In this document: positions 1 through 11,670 of the stretch, in pieces
Position numbering within the stretch: the first letter of the stretch is position 1
Layout: each line of letters opens with the position of its first letter
NCBI GenBank assembly: GCA_949318235.1
Contig: OX439137.1
Span: 17,018,781 to 17,082,780 of the forward strand
Direction of reading: 5' to 3'
Source of the DNA: Ecdyonurus torrentis
Lineage: Eukaryota > Arthropoda > Insecta > Ephemeroptera > Heptageniidae
DNA length: 64,000 bases
Position numbers and translations under genes: made by a program
The notes under the pieces: model-generated
What the model was told of the DNA's origin: nothing
Database searches by the model: none
Seen by the model: the letters and a program-made list of their open reading frames with translations, nothing else

Positions 1-530
1 TCCGGTATTGGCGATTGTTTTTGGGAAATCAGCCAGGGATATACGTAAACCTTGGGAAATCAGCTATTTTTTATTCTTATTATTTGTCTTACATACTAAC
101 ACAAGTATATTTTGAAACTGGTAAAATGAGTTATTTTCCTATGCAGCCCATGTTATTAAGTGCTCCAACATGGCGTCGACTTTATAGGCATAGACAACAT
201 GAAAACATAAGCATTTATATCACAAATCACTTGATATGGGACTTACATAAATAACTTTAGTTTGTCTTAAAACCCAACTGTAGCTCCGTAGCAGTGATAA
301 GAAAATTTATATTTATGCAACCTGCACAACATTTTCATACTAGTTTTTTCATGTTTCTCACGTCATAAACAGAAATATTCACACAAATTGCATACTTTCA
401 GTTTTTTCACGTTCTCTTGTGTGGGGGCCACATTTACGTTCTGGTAAAAATTATTATCAGTTTTGTAGATCACATTTTGTGTTTAATGATAAAAAAAGAA
501 CTTGTTGTTTTATGTGGTCTATGCCTTTAA
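1..530. repeat. MITE fragments (families E and D)
   Basis: Positions 40-182 match the right part of family E (AACTGGTAAAATGAGTTATT, CCAACATGGCGTCGACTTTA). Positions 204-520 match half of family D (CATTTATATCACAAATCACT, ATGCAACCTGCACAACATTT). Confidence 0.6.
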
Positions 531-531
531 T

Positions 532-940
532 ATGAATGCAAACACCCTATATACACTATAGTAATGAGTTATAGTAATCACCTGCATTGGTCAAGAGATG
601 CATACGATGTAAAGTCACCAAATATTGGACATCAAACTATGTAACTGCGGTGATATAAACACGTACAAATGTGACACATAATTTGGTCGGGCGCGATGTA
701 AAAAGTTCCGCACGACATACATGACAAAGTACTTTGTGACTTGCACGTCAATTAAATATGGAGGACAAATCAATACTGACCGCCGGCGATACATGCATAC
801 CTCAAGTGTCGCTGTATTTTTATTGTTTTATTTTAACATGCAGATGTAAATATACGGTGTATGCACATGACGTCATATTTAATGCGCTTGGACGCCATAC
901 TGGAGTAGTGAATAACATTGCTCAGCATAGGACAAACTTA
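532..940. repeat. Host MITE (family E), left side of the split copy
   Basis: Includes ACACCCTATA near 545, GGTGTATGCACATGACGTCA at 856-875 and the GCTCAGCATAGGACAAACTT block ending at the transposon. The other half resumes at 10534 (GTTTAAGCCAATTTTCTTGG) and runs to about 10592. Compare the intact relative at 60437-60745. Confidence 0.7.
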
Positions 941-3134
941 CAAGGGAACATTTTTCCTTGTCACTCGTGGATTAAGCTCTAATTTATACCAAAGATTACC
1001 CTACCGATATGATGGCCCATGGTAGGAAACTTAGCCGTAAAGCTGTGAAATTTCAGTCAAAAGGGCCTATCTGCTTTAACATGGGGTTAAATGGGACAAA
1101 AATCTAAATTTTCTTAGATTGTTTTGAAACTGACATATATTATGTAAAAAGTGATTTTCTTTTCGAAAAAAATCATTAAAAAATTCTCGGACCCATAATA
1201 AGGGGCCCACGGGCCCAAAATCTGCTTTTTCTGGTATTTTTTGTGCTTTTTAGCTTATATCAATTTGAATTCTATATGTATGATCATTTTAGTTATAGAA
1301 ACACGTTTCTTATAAAATTTCAAATCAAAATATATGCGTTATGCGTTGGTACAATCTAATACTGTAAAGAAAAACGGCCCTGAAACGGAAAAATGACCCA
1401 TAAATATGGCAATAACATGCGTTTAAATGGGCTAAAAATGAAATCTTAAGAGATTTTTTTTAAACTAACATATAATATGTAAAAAGTGATGTTCTTTTCG
1501 AAAAAAATCATTTAAAAAATCTGGGACCCATATTTAGGGGCCCGCGGGCCCAAAACCTGCTTTTCTGGTAGTTTCTGGTGCTTTTTAGCTCACATCAATT
1601 TGAATTCTATATGTATGCTCACTTTAGGTACTGTAACACGTTAGTTATTATTGTTATAATCAAAGATGTGCTATTTCTATCAAAAAAACTGAAATTATGT
1701 TACTTAAAACGGCCCCTGATTTGGGATTATTACTCCTAGAAGTAGCATTACGATATACAGGCCGATGCAGCCGACTTTCGGTGCAAGATAGCCTAAAAAG
1801 TGCAAGACAATGACCCACATTATTTTGGTCTAATTAAGCAAAAAAACACATTAAATGTTCAAAAATGTAAAAAAAAAAGTCTCCTCATAAGCTCCTGTAT
1901 ATAAAAAAAATTACGCTCCAAAAATCGTCAAAAAACGACCCAATTTTGTAACATTCATAAAAATACTGAAACCCCTCAAAAACTACAAAACCTACAAAGT
2001 TTTCTACAGCAAACTTTTTAAAACTGACTGTATTACGCACCTTTTCATGAGTGTAACTTGAAAATCTGCCCGTATTTTCTATTAGCAAATGGTGCCTAAA
2101 AATTGGTCCGAAAAACACGTCTTTTTGCTGCTGTGGGCTACCCAGGCCAACATGCGCATGTTGTAATACATCAAAATTGTTGCATTTTTTTTGCTTTACA
2201 CACTGGTTATCTTATAAATATTGTAGCTCTATTTGTAAGTGCGCTACAATGCAAAATGTGGTTTTGATTGGGGTCGAAAGAAGGGGGACCCCTTCTTTGT
2301 TTTTAGGACCAAACCAAAAAAAAAAAAATTGCAAAACATATGTTTTTAAGTCAATTTTGGGGCCTAGATTTTGAAAATTTAATTAGTTTTTCGATATTTA
2401 AAATATTAATAGCACAACAGGGATTTTATTTTATTATCCTATTTAAAAACTTGTTAAATAAGTATATGTAAAATTTAAGCACTAATAGGTCACTAATAAT
2501 TGCAACTACTACAACTGTATAGATTTTATTGTTCTATTTATTTTTGCTCATGATGCGTAAACCTTGAATTAGGGAGACAAAATTAAATTCAAGTAACAAT
2601 ATTAAGAAATGCATTATTTATTATTAAACCATATACCACATAAAACAACATTGTGCTTTTTAATGAACTGATGACAATTCTTACCAGAATGTTGATGTAG
2701 CCCCACGAGAGAGTGTGAAAATACTGTAAAGTATGCAACCTGCGTAAAAATTTCATTTTATGACGTCAGAAACATGCAAAAATTAGTATGAAAATGTTGT
2801 GCGGGTTGCATAAATTGAATATTCTGTTCACTGCTACGGGGCTAACTGTTGGGTTTGGGGAGACAAACTTAAGTTATTTATATAAATCTTATGAAGTGTT
2901 TGGTTATATAAATGCTTTTTTTTTTTTTTTTTTTTTTTTTGCTATTCGTTTAATCAATTTTAAATTTCTAAGAAATTATATAATAAACATAGTTTTAAAA
3001 ACGAAAAATAAGTTATGGAAAAAATTCAAAGTTAAACACATTTTTGCAAATTTGAAATCTTATATTTTTATGGGACGCGTTACGAGTAATTACATTCAAA
3101 TTAAAACAAGGCTTTAAATAAATATATACATATG
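941..3134 (+). repeat. Left inverted arm of the 9.6-kb transposon
   Basis: Reverse complement of 8335-10530. Reading inward it holds a directly repeated subterminal block, a GGGCCCGCGGGCCC-type palindrome, a half copy of MITE family D (about 2640-2880) and a poly-T run near 2918. Identity with the other arm stops abruptly after the CATATG at 3134. Short frames inside it are mirrored in the other arm and look non-coding. Confidence 0.9.
1085..1660 (+). repeat. Tandem ~335-bp subterminal repeat (two copies)
   Basis: Two diverged direct copies at a 335-bp offset. For example, AGGGGCCCAC at 1201 matches AGGGGCCCGC at 1536, and the following AATTTGAATTCTATATGTATG block recurs. Because the arm is mirrored at about 9810-10390, the element carries four copies. 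Subterminal repeats are often transposase-binding regions; that role is inferred. Confidence 0.75.
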
Positions 3135-3783
3135 TCATATAAATACATGTAAATATATATAATTTTGAATGATATTAAATTATTTATCATGTATTTTTTT
3201 AAACGAGTTTCGAACAATCATTAGGATATACAAACATATATACGTATATATGATATATACGTATATGTATGTATAGCAATATATATTTTATTATATATTT
3301 ATAATATATTATATATAACAATATATATTTTTATACATTTTATAATTAGACATTATTTTTACGTTATTATGAACATAACTTTTTTATATCTTCTGCTTTA
3401 TAAAATATAAAACCTTATATAAACAATGTGGAACTAATATTATAAATCAAACCTTTTTTAAAATTTATTTCCATAAAAAAATTATGAAAAAACAATTCAT
3501 GCTTTTATGTATAGTTCTGTTCAAAACGTTTTTAAAATTTCAAAGTAATTTAACTAAATTATCTTTAATTTTTTTAACTGTATTTGTGTTTATATTGACA
3601 AGATAAAACATAATTAAATATTTATTTCAATTTATTTATAAATAACTCATTTATTTTTAATTAAGATTTTTTTTTTTTTTTTTGCAATAAGCTGCAGAAC
3701 TCTTTATAAATGTTCAAATAATTAATCTAACAAATAAATATAATACATTATAGCAACTGAAAAAAAAATCATATAACTGATAT
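3135..3783. other. AT-rich spacer 3' of the transposase
   Basis: Contains TATACGTATATATGATATATACGTATA-type alternating sequence near 3240-3265 and A/T runs. I see no gene. It would be the 3' UTR region of the transposase. Confidence 0.4.
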
Positions 3784-5379
3784 CTAGGGAATATATGTAT
3801 CACAGTAATGCTGATCTTTGATAAAAAAATGCAGGAAACAGTAATGTTGTTTGCACCACGCACAAGTCACAAAATTGTACTCTTCACATTTACAACATGT
3901 ATTCCCTGGATTTTTAAAACCGAACTGAACTGGGGTTTCGAACTCTTCAGGACGTTTGTCTGTGTAGCCGCAGCTGTACCAGGCATAACGTATCATATTT
4001 TCAAAGCGAGGACTACAAAATTGCTGGTGTACAACAGACTGCAGTATAATAATATTGTTTCTGTTCTTCAAGTCCCAATCTAACTCGTCGAGAATAACAA
4101 AATCTGAAGAGACTTTAACGTAGGCTTTATATTGGCGATTGTAGTATTTGTCGAGAGGCTGAAAATCACCAGTAGCTCCTGCAGTGATCCTCATCACATC
4201 TACCTCTCTATGATCTTCCTCTAAACACTTGTCTAAAAATGTTTGGTCATTAAATCCGGTCCAAGAATCAATGGCGAGAGCTGATCTTTTTCCAGTACTA
4301 GGTAAGTAAATATCACGAAAATAATTTTCCATTTGATATTTGTGCATTTTTCCTGACTTGCTAGCTAACGCAATAACATTCTTTGCGTCATACAATTTCA
4401 CTGTCTTTGGAAAAACTCCTCCTTGCTCTTGCAATACGAGAAGCAACGTTGGTAATACCATACCTGACATGGTTATACTTGGCATTGCCGTATAGGAATG
4501 TGTCAGAGCATTTTTGGACTGGGCTTGCACCTCTACTTTTTTTACACCAACGAAATCTAGAGTTCTGCCCGAGTGAATTTCACGGCTAAATCCCGTCTGG
4601 TCCGTATTAACAATGTTTTCCTCTCCTAATTCTTTAATTTTAGGTTTAGCTACTTCTTCTACAAACTTTTTTGCTTCTTCTATAATTTTATCTTTATTTT
4701 TAAGTTGTGATTTTGTGATAAACTTTGTAATCTTCCTGGAGCAAATGCGGTTTTTTTCTTTAAAGTTTAATAGCCACGTGCTAGAAGCTTTAAAATCTAA
4801 TAGTTCTATTTCTTTTGCACATTGGAGTGCCCAGCGTTTGAGATCCATGTCATGTACCTGCAAGGAGTTTTCTTTTGCGTGTAAGAATTTATTTTGCACT
4901 GAATCGGAAATTTTCCTTAACTTGTCAGTGCGAGATCCAAATAAATTTACATCTTTCTCCCACCGATACAGCTGCCTTTCATTATTTAAATATTGCTTGA
5001 ATGACTGACGAACAGAAGAAAATTGACGTCGTTTGCCAGTTTTTACATTTCTCCACATTTTAACTGCGTTTTGTTTTATTTCAAATGGTACTATAACTTT
5101 TTGCTGCTTTTTTGGTGGGGATTCTTGAGAATAAGATGAGACTTGTGATTCTCCAGAATAAGTAGGAGTAGATTCCTCATCATTTAGCTCGTAGTCATCA
5201 CAAGTTCCAAACAGCAGTGTATTTAAATCTATAGCTTCTTCCATAAGCACATCTTCATTTTTATCATCCACAAAACCTCCATCAATATAAAGTGTTTCTT
5301 CTTCTTCTTTTACAACAATTTCATTTGTTATACATTCAGTAAGAATTGCTGAAATAAAATAAAATGTTGTAAATCGCAA
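3784..5379 (-). CDS. Pogo/CENP-B-type DDD transposase (531-codon frame)
   Basis: The open frame encodes an acidic N-terminus (residues 22-80), then a helix-turn-helix region (about 95-222) whose second half (174-222, with FKASSTWLLNFKEKNRI) matches the CENP-B/pogo DNA-binding type. A DDE-superfamily endonuclease core follows, with D260 in NTDQTGF, D371 in LAIDSWTGF and D410 in QPLD. The last 40 residues hold a Cys/His cluster (C495, C496, C498, C506, C509, C514, H517, H524, C526) that looks zinc binding. A strong splice acceptor (TTTATTTCAG) lies just inside the frame near 5351, so the first ~10 residues are probably intronic and a 5' exon remains unidentified upstream. The frame is intact, so the element could be active. 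It would cut and paste the element by binding its ends. Confidence 0.85.
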   Translation of the reverse strand: MRFTTFYFISAILTECITNEIVVKEEEETLYIDGGFVDDKNEDVLMEEAIDLNTLLFGTCDDYELNDEESTPTYSGESQVSSYSQESPPKKQQKVIVPFEIKQNAVKMWRNVKTGKRRQFSSVRQSFKQYLNNERQLYRWEKDVNLFGSRTDKLRKISDSVQNKFLHAKENSLQVHDMDLKRWALQCAKEIELLDFKASSTWLLNFKEKNRICSRKITKFITKSQLKNKDKIIEEAKKFVEEVAKPKIKELGEENIVNTDQTGFSREIHSGRTLDFVGVKKVEVQAQSKNALTHSYTAMPSITMSGMVLPTLLLVLQEQGGVFPKTVKLYDAKNVIALASKSGKMHKYQMENYFRDIYLPSTGKRSALAIDSWTGFNDQTFLDKCLEEDHREVDVMRITAGATGDFQPLDKYYNRQYKAYVKVSSDFVILDELDWDLKNRNNIIILQSVVHQQFCSPRFENMIRYAWYSCGYTDKRPEEFETPVQFGFKNPGNTCCKCEEYNFVTCAWCKQHYCFLHFFIKDQHYCDTYIP

Positions 5380-5702
5380 GTAAAATTTATAAGTTTTTAA
5401 TTTATAAACCTTAATTTGAAAGATTTAATAAATTCAAGAGTATTTGCAAATTTATCCAGACAGCAAATAAAAGATAAAAATATACAATAATTATTAGCGT
5501 TATTTATTGAAAAAAAAAATATTCTTTTTTTTTTATAAATTAGTGAAAGAATAACGCCTGCAAACTGATCGGTCACGAAATAAAAAATCAACATCAAGAA
5601 AAGATAAAATACAATATTCAAGTTTAAATGCGAAAAAAAAAAAAAAAAAAAAAAAAGGATTCATAAATTTCACTTTAAAATTAGCACGTAAACCCTAGCT
5701 AA

Positions 5703-5962
5703 CATGGATATTCAATTTCCCATGGATAGAAATAAAGTTTACGTTGGAAACACTAATATCCATGGAAAATATATGTAAACTATCCATGGAAATTATAAAC
5801 TACGTGGGAAATATTAAAATCTGTCCATGGATATTTAATTTCCCATGGATAGAAATAAAGTCCACGTGGGAAACACTAATATACATGGGAAATATGTAAA
5901 TATCCATGGGAAACTAGACATTATCCATGGGAATCAGTGAATATCCATGGATAACTTTTGCC
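5703..5962. repeat. CCATGG-rich tandem repeat, period 123 bp
   Basis: Two long copies start at 5706 and 5829 (GGATATTYAATTTCCCATGG then ATAGAAATAAAG), followed by shorter degenerate ones. CCATGG or close variants recur about every 25-40 bp. It lies in the transposon core upstream of the transposase frame. Confidence 0.75.
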
Positions 5963-5997
5963 AGAATATACTGTGTAAATATATATTGCACACATAT

Positions 5998-6131
5998 ACG
6001 TACAGCTCTTGCCAAAAGTTAAAAACAGGGCAGCGGCGGCCGCAGCGTTTTCTTATGAAGATAACATAGGGTGGTTGCGGGTTGCCTATACAAATTGTTC
6101 TTAAACTTTTGGCCAGAGCTTCACAGTAAAT
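5998..6131. mobile_element. Small Tc1-like inverted-repeat insert
   Basis: AGCTCTTGCCAAAAGTTAA at 6004 faces TTAAACTTTTGGCCAGAGCT at 6101, with TA at each outer edge. The loop is GC-rich (GCAGCGGCGGCCGCAGC). Terminal motifs resemble Tc1/mariner MITEs; it is nested in the large transposon. Confidence 0.5.
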
Positions 6132-6795
6132 TACGTACTTTTGTATTCAAGTTGCAAATTCGTAAGTTACATTCAAAAGTACTCAAATTACTTTAATAGG
6201 TAAGCTTATTTAAATATATATTTATATATTAATATTATTTTTATAAATATAATATAATTATATAATATTATATAATATTATTATTATTATTTATATAATA
6301 ATAAATTATTTATTATTATTATTATTTATTATATTATTTTTATTATTTTATTTAATAAAAAAATAAAATACTTTGCACAATGATTGAATCATAAAATAAT
6401 GTGCAGTAAATCAGAACTCTTATTTGTTTTTGACTTTGTTAATAGTCTTGCTATATAGGATGATTTTTTTTTGTGTGTGACAATTTTTAATGAAGTATTA
6501 TTTTGTGCTTTGCAATTGCTGCACAGCAAATGCACACAAAAGACGACTTTTTTAACTGGCGTTTCTGGAAGAATCATCCTACGAAATTACGCGTTGTACC
6601 GACAAAAATTGGATTTAATATTTTTTTTTTGGCTACAACCTACAACAAATAATTTTATATTCGTGTATTTTTTTTTTATAAAGCTTTAACTAAATTTTGT
6701 TGTTAAGGTTATTCGAGCTATAATTTAAATATAATTTTTGCCGGGAATGACAAAATTAATTGATATATATCCAGATTGACTATTAGGTTTTACTG

Positions 6796-7460
6796 TTAAG
6801 GTACTACTTTAGGGTAGCGATGTTGTCGTAAAATTAATTTAATATCACTTTTTAGGTTCATAATGAACCAAGGAACAATTCTCTATACTGCAAAAAGTTT
6901 CGGCTCAAATCAAATCTTCCGCAAATTAGCATTAAAAGTCGTTGGGATACGCCCCCTTTAACACCCAAAACATACAACACTTCAAGCTCCCCGTGTGCAA
7001 AATTTTCTTGGCCAACTTCTAAACAAAAAATACTAGTGTGTTCTATAGATCAAGTTTTAATGAATTTGACTTTTTAATCGATTTTTACGAGACATTTATA
7101 GAGAAAAAAATTAATGAAGATTGCATATTCACATTAACATGGGTCAATTTGCGATAATTTTTTTCTCGGCAGATTCGTTCTAGAAAAATCTGAAAAATCA
7201 TTTGTCATTAAAAATCAACACGAAGAACAAGCTAGTATTTTTTTTAACCGCTGAAAAAATTTTGAAGTGGGTCAAAATTAGGGTCCAAATATAGATTTAT
7301 TAGCATTAGGGGGCGGGGCATTTGCGATACTTTGACGCTCTGTTGCGACGAGAGTTTTGAAGATAGAATTTTTTTGATTTCATTTTTGGGTACCCCAGTC
7401 TTAACTTAATTCAAAGTCATAATAACAAATTTTCACTCCTACCCTAAAGTAGTACCTTAA
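6796..7460. mobile_element. 665-bp TTAA-flanked MITE nested in the transposon core
   Basis: TTAA at 6796-6799 and 7457-7460 bound perfect 18-bp inverted ends GGTACTACTTTAGGGTAG. No open frame is convincing inside. A TTAA target with short TIRs is typical of piggyBac-like or Kolobok transposition; the class is inferred. Confidence 0.85.
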
Positions 7461-8334
7461 TAAATAAATATTCTATTTTTCTTAAGAATACTTTTAATGA
7501 AGAGACGTATACGTCTGTATAAGCGTAGGAAAGATAAATGTATAAAATTCAAATAATGTTGAGAATAATTTAAAAGTATATGATTTTTAAAATAATTTTG
7601 TTCCATCGTCTATCTCGTATTTGCTGTCTGGAAAAGTAGTACACCTGCAATGATATATCTTACCCTTAATTTGTGATTTTAACTTAACTTCATCTCGCGT
7701 GATTGGAGTTACTGATGTAAAGTTCTTCTTGAAGTCAGATAGTAGCATATTAATGACATTTAATGGATTAATCATAACTAATCCTCTAAAGCAACAACCT
7801 TTTCCTAAATTCACTCACGTCTCTGTTATGCGAAACATATGATTTTTACCCTTTATTTATTGACGAGATTATTAATTCAATTCATAGATGGCATGCAAAT
7901 GATGCTTTTTACAAATTAAATTATAATAAAAATTATTCGTCATCACAGTTACCTCTTGTAGCTGGTAATGTAATTTAAATAAAAAATACTTTAAAAATGA
8001 GTATATAGTAATGCATTTAAAAATAAATGCATTACATAAACTTTTATTTTTTTTAGGTAACTGCAAGGTAGATAGTTTCTATATCAATATGTGAATTTTA
8101 ACTTTCATCTTTTTTGTTAGCACATTTTATTTATACAAGTAATAATAACTGCAATTAAAAAAAAAAATTTTTAAAAATACAATTTTTATACAATTATCTT
8201 ATTGATAAAAGATTATAATAAATTATTAAAAAAGTTATATTTATGTGTCACTATATATCTGTTATTTTTAATCCCTATTTATATCTACGATAAATACTCT
8301 GATTTAAGCATATAAATATTTATACGGCGTATGT
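7461..8334. other. AT-rich 5' core of the large transposon, no clear gene
   Basis: A minus-strand frame at 7587-7814 lies upstream of the transposase and is followed by donor- and acceptor-like signals (GGTAAGATAT, CATTGCAG). It could be a 5' exon or a second protein, but I recognise no domain. The rest is A/T runs. Confidence 0.35.
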
Positions 8335-10530
8335 CATATGTATATATTTATTTAAAGCCTTGTTTTAATTTGAATGTAATTACTCGTAACGCGTCCCATA
8401 AAAATATAAGATTTCAAATTTGCAAAAATGTGTTTAACTTTGAATTTTTTCCATAACTTATTTTTCGTTTTTAAAACTATGTTTATTATATAATTTCTTA
8501 GAAATTTAAAATTGATTAAACGAATAGCAAAAAAAAAAAAAAAAAAAAAAAAAGGCATTTATATAACCAAACACTTCATAAGATTTATATAAATAACTTA
8601 AGTTTGTCTCCCCAAACCCAACAGTTAGCCCCGTAGCAGTGAACAGAATATTCAATTTATGCAACCCGCACAACATTTTCATACTAATTTTTGCATGTGT
8701 CTGACGTCATAAAATGAAATTTTTACGCAGGTTGCATACTTTACAGTATTTTCACACTCTCTCGTGGGGCTACATCAACATTCTGGTAAGAATTGTCATC
8801 AGTTCATTAAAAAGCACAATGTTGTTTTATGTGGTATATGGTTTAATAATAAATAATGCATTTCTTAATATTGTTACTTGAATTTAATTTTGTCTCCCTA
8901 ATTCAAGGTTTACGCATCATGAGCAAAAATAAATAGAACAATAAAATCTATACAGTTGTAGTAGTTGCAATTATTAGTGACCTATTAGTGCTTAAATTTT
9001 ACATATACTTATTTAACAAGTTTTTAAATAGGATAATAAAATAAAATCCCTGTTGTGCTATTAATATTTTAAATATCGAAAAACTAATTAAATTTTCAAA
9101 ATCTAGGCCCCAAAATTGACTTAAAAACATATGTTTTGCAATTTTTTTTTTTTTTTTGGTTTGGTCCTAAAAACAAAGAAGGGGTCCCCCTTCTTTCGAC
9201 CCCAATCAAAACCACATTTTGCATTGTAGCGCACTTACAAATAGAGCTACAATATTTATAAGATAACCAGTGTGTAAAGCAAAAAAAATGCAACAATTTT
9301 GATGTATTACAACATGCGCATGTTGGCCTGGGTAGCCCACAGCAGCAAAAAGACGTGTTTTTCGGACCAATTTTTAGGCACCATTTGCTAATAGAAAATA
9401 CGGGCAGATTTTCAAGTTACACTCATGAAAAGGTGCGTAATACAGTCAGTTTTAAAAAGTTTGCTGTAGAAAACTTTGTAGGTTTTGTAGTTTTTGAGGG
9501 GTTTCAGTATTTTTATGAATGTTACAAAATTGGGTCGTTTTTTGACGATTTTTGGAGCGTAATTTTTTTTATATACAGGAGCTTATGAGGAGACTTTTTT
9601 TTTACATTTTTGAACATTTAATGTGTTTTTTTGCTTAATTAGACCAAAATAATGTGGGTCATTGTCTTGCACTTTTTAGGCTATCTTGCACCGAAAGTCG
9701 GCTGTATCGGCCTGTATATCGTAATGCTACTTCTAGGAGTAATAATCCCAAATCAGGGGCCGTTTTAAGTAACATAATTTCAGTTTTTTTGATAGAAATA
9801 GCACATCTTTGATTATAACAATAATAACTAACGTGTTACAGTACCTAAAGTGAGCATACATATAGAATTCAAATTGATGTGAGCTAAAAAGCACCAGAAA
9901 CTACCAGAAAAGCAGGTTTTGGGCCCGCGGGCCCCTAAATATGGGTCCCAGATTTTTTAAATGATTTTTTTCGAAAAGAACATCACTTTTTACATATTAT
10001 ATGTTAGTTTAAAAAAATCTCTTAAGATTTCATTTTTAGCCCATTTAAACGCATGTTATTGCCATATTTATGGGTCATTTTTCCGTTTCAGGGCCGTTTT
10101 TCTTTACAGTATTAGATTGTACCAACGCATAACGCATATATTTTGATTTGAAATTTTATAAGAAACGTGTTTCTATAACTAAAATGATCATACATATAGA
10201 ATTCAAATTGATATAAGCTAAAAAGCACAAAAAATACCAGAAAAAGCAGATTTTGGGCCCGTGGGCCCCTTATTATGGGTCCGAGAATTTTTTAATGATT
10301 TTTTTCGAAAAGAAAATCACTTTTTACATAATATATGTCAGTTTCAAAACAATCTAAGAAAATTTAGATTTTTGTCCCATTTAACCCCATGTTAAAGCAG
10401 ATAGGCCCTTTTGACTGAAATTTCACAGCTTTACGGCTAAGTTTCCTACCATGGGCCATCATATCGGTAGGGTAATCTTTGGTATAAATTAGAGCTTAAT
10501 CCACGAGTGACAAGGAAAAATGTTCCCTTG
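8335..10530 (-). repeat. Right inverted arm of the 9.6-kb transposon
   Basis: Mirror of 941-3134. Differences I could see are homopolymer lengths (for example the T-run near 9138 against the A-run near 2318) and isolated substitutions, such as C/T near 9707 against 1763 and G/T near 8699 against 2773. Confidence 0.9.
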
Positions 10531-10631
10531 TTAGTTTAAGCCAATTTTCTTGGGAAAATTTATCAATTGTTTTAATATTTTTGTTATAAGGATAAACGTC
10601 GTTTTTTTCGTTTTTCTTTGAAAAAATTTGT

Positions 10632-11116
10632 CAATAGAAGACTTGCAAAAGTAGGTTTAGTGAGAAAATAAACAAACTCACAGCCCAACAATACTAACAA
10701 AGTGCTAGCAGACGACTTTGTGTTCCTGTCTCAATTTAACATGCTTTCTTATGGGGCAATGAAGCAGCTATAACTCAAGTTAGAATTATTTTTCAGAGCT
10801 GAAATTTTTATTGTAGCTTACTGAGCCTACAAGCTTTTGTTTTCCTGGATTTCAAGTGATTTGGTTAAAAATTATTTTTTCACTCAATTGACTTCAAATC
10901 TGGGAAAACAAAAGCTTTGAGGCTCAGTAAGCTACAGTAAAAATTTCAGCTCTGAAAAATAATTCTAACTCAAGTTATAGCTGCTGCATTCCACCATAAG
11001 AAAGCATGTTAAATGTAGACAGGAACACCAAATCGTCTGCTATCACTTTGTTAGTATTGTTGAGCTGTGAGTTTGTTTACTTTCTCACTAAATCTACTTT
11101 TGCAAGTCTTCTATTG
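10632..11116. mobile_element. Foldback MITE family B, copy 1
   Basis: About 485 bp. The ends CAATAGAAGACTTGCAAAAG and their complement (near 11097-11116) are inverted, and most of the length folds back on itself (GGAAAACAAAAGCTTTGAGG against its mirror near 10840). Related copies lie at 14277-14735 and 16530-16946, with partials at 38965-39075 and 28410-28440. Confidence 0.85.
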
Positions 11117-11157
11117 TGTTTATTGTATTTCTCACATACTTGAAATTCAAGCTATTA

Positions 11158-11520
11158 AAGCAATAGACCAGAGAAAAATATAAGCATCTATATCACAAAA
11201 CACTTGATGGGATTTACATAAATAACATTAGTTTGTCTCAAAACCCAACAGTAGCCCCGTATAGCAGTGATCAGAAATTTCAATTTATGCAACCCGCACA
11301 ACATTTTCATACTAGTTTTGGCATGTTTCTGACGTCATAAACATGAATTTTCACGCAAATGGCATACTTTAGTTTTTTTAACGCTCTCTCGTGGGGCCAC
11401 CATTAACATTTAGGTAAAAATTGCCATCAGTTTTGAAGATCCCATTTCATGTTGATTCATTAAAAAGCACATGTTGTTTTATGTGGTCTATGGCTTAAAC
11501 AACATCAATGCTCTCAAAAA
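11158..11520. repeat. MITE family D, half copy
   Basis: Starts TTAAAGCAATAGACCAGAGA and carries the family blocks ATGCAACCCGCACAACATTT and CTGACGTCATAAACATGAAT (TGACGTCA at 11330). The second arm is missing. Confidence 0.75.
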
Positions 11521-11670
11521 TATTGCTTAGTATTTTTAAACTGGCAAAATGTGTATAAATGGGCCTTGATATTTAGTGATCACTTATGGCGTCGACTTTG
11601 ATGTGATAAACACACATATATACATATATAAGCATCATATGTACATACGTACACAGTATATAACCTAGAT

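Larger units (their letters stand above)
941..10530 (-). mobile_element. 9.6-kb foldback DNA transposon with 2.2-kb inverted arms (pogo-like)
   Basis: Two arms of about 2.19 kb (941-3134 and 8335-10530) are near-perfect reverse complements. They enclose a 5.2-kb AT-rich core with a minus-strand DDD transposase. The termini read CAAGGGAACATTTTTCCTTG and its complement. TTA stands on both sides (938-940 and 10531-10533). The flanks join into a palindromic MITE whose uninterrupted relative is at 60519-60535, which supports a clean insertion. Only a few substitutions and homopolymer-length changes separate the arms, so the insertion is recent or the arms are homogenised. The transposase architecture says pogo/Tigger, but pogo normally has short TIRs and a TA target. 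The family label is therefore inference. Confidence 0.85.

Noticed and set aside
2788..3117. 109-codon frame in the left transposon arm
   Set aside because: AT-biased, crosses a poly-T run, and is only mirrored in the other arm. No protein features.
3240..3320. Possible replication origin or matrix-attachment site in alternating TATACGTATA sequence
   Set aside because: AT-rich alternating tracts are common here, and nothing specific supports such a role.
9355..9588. 77-codon frame present in both transposon arms
   Set aside because: Identity between arms comes from the inverted repeat and not from coding selection. No motif recognised.
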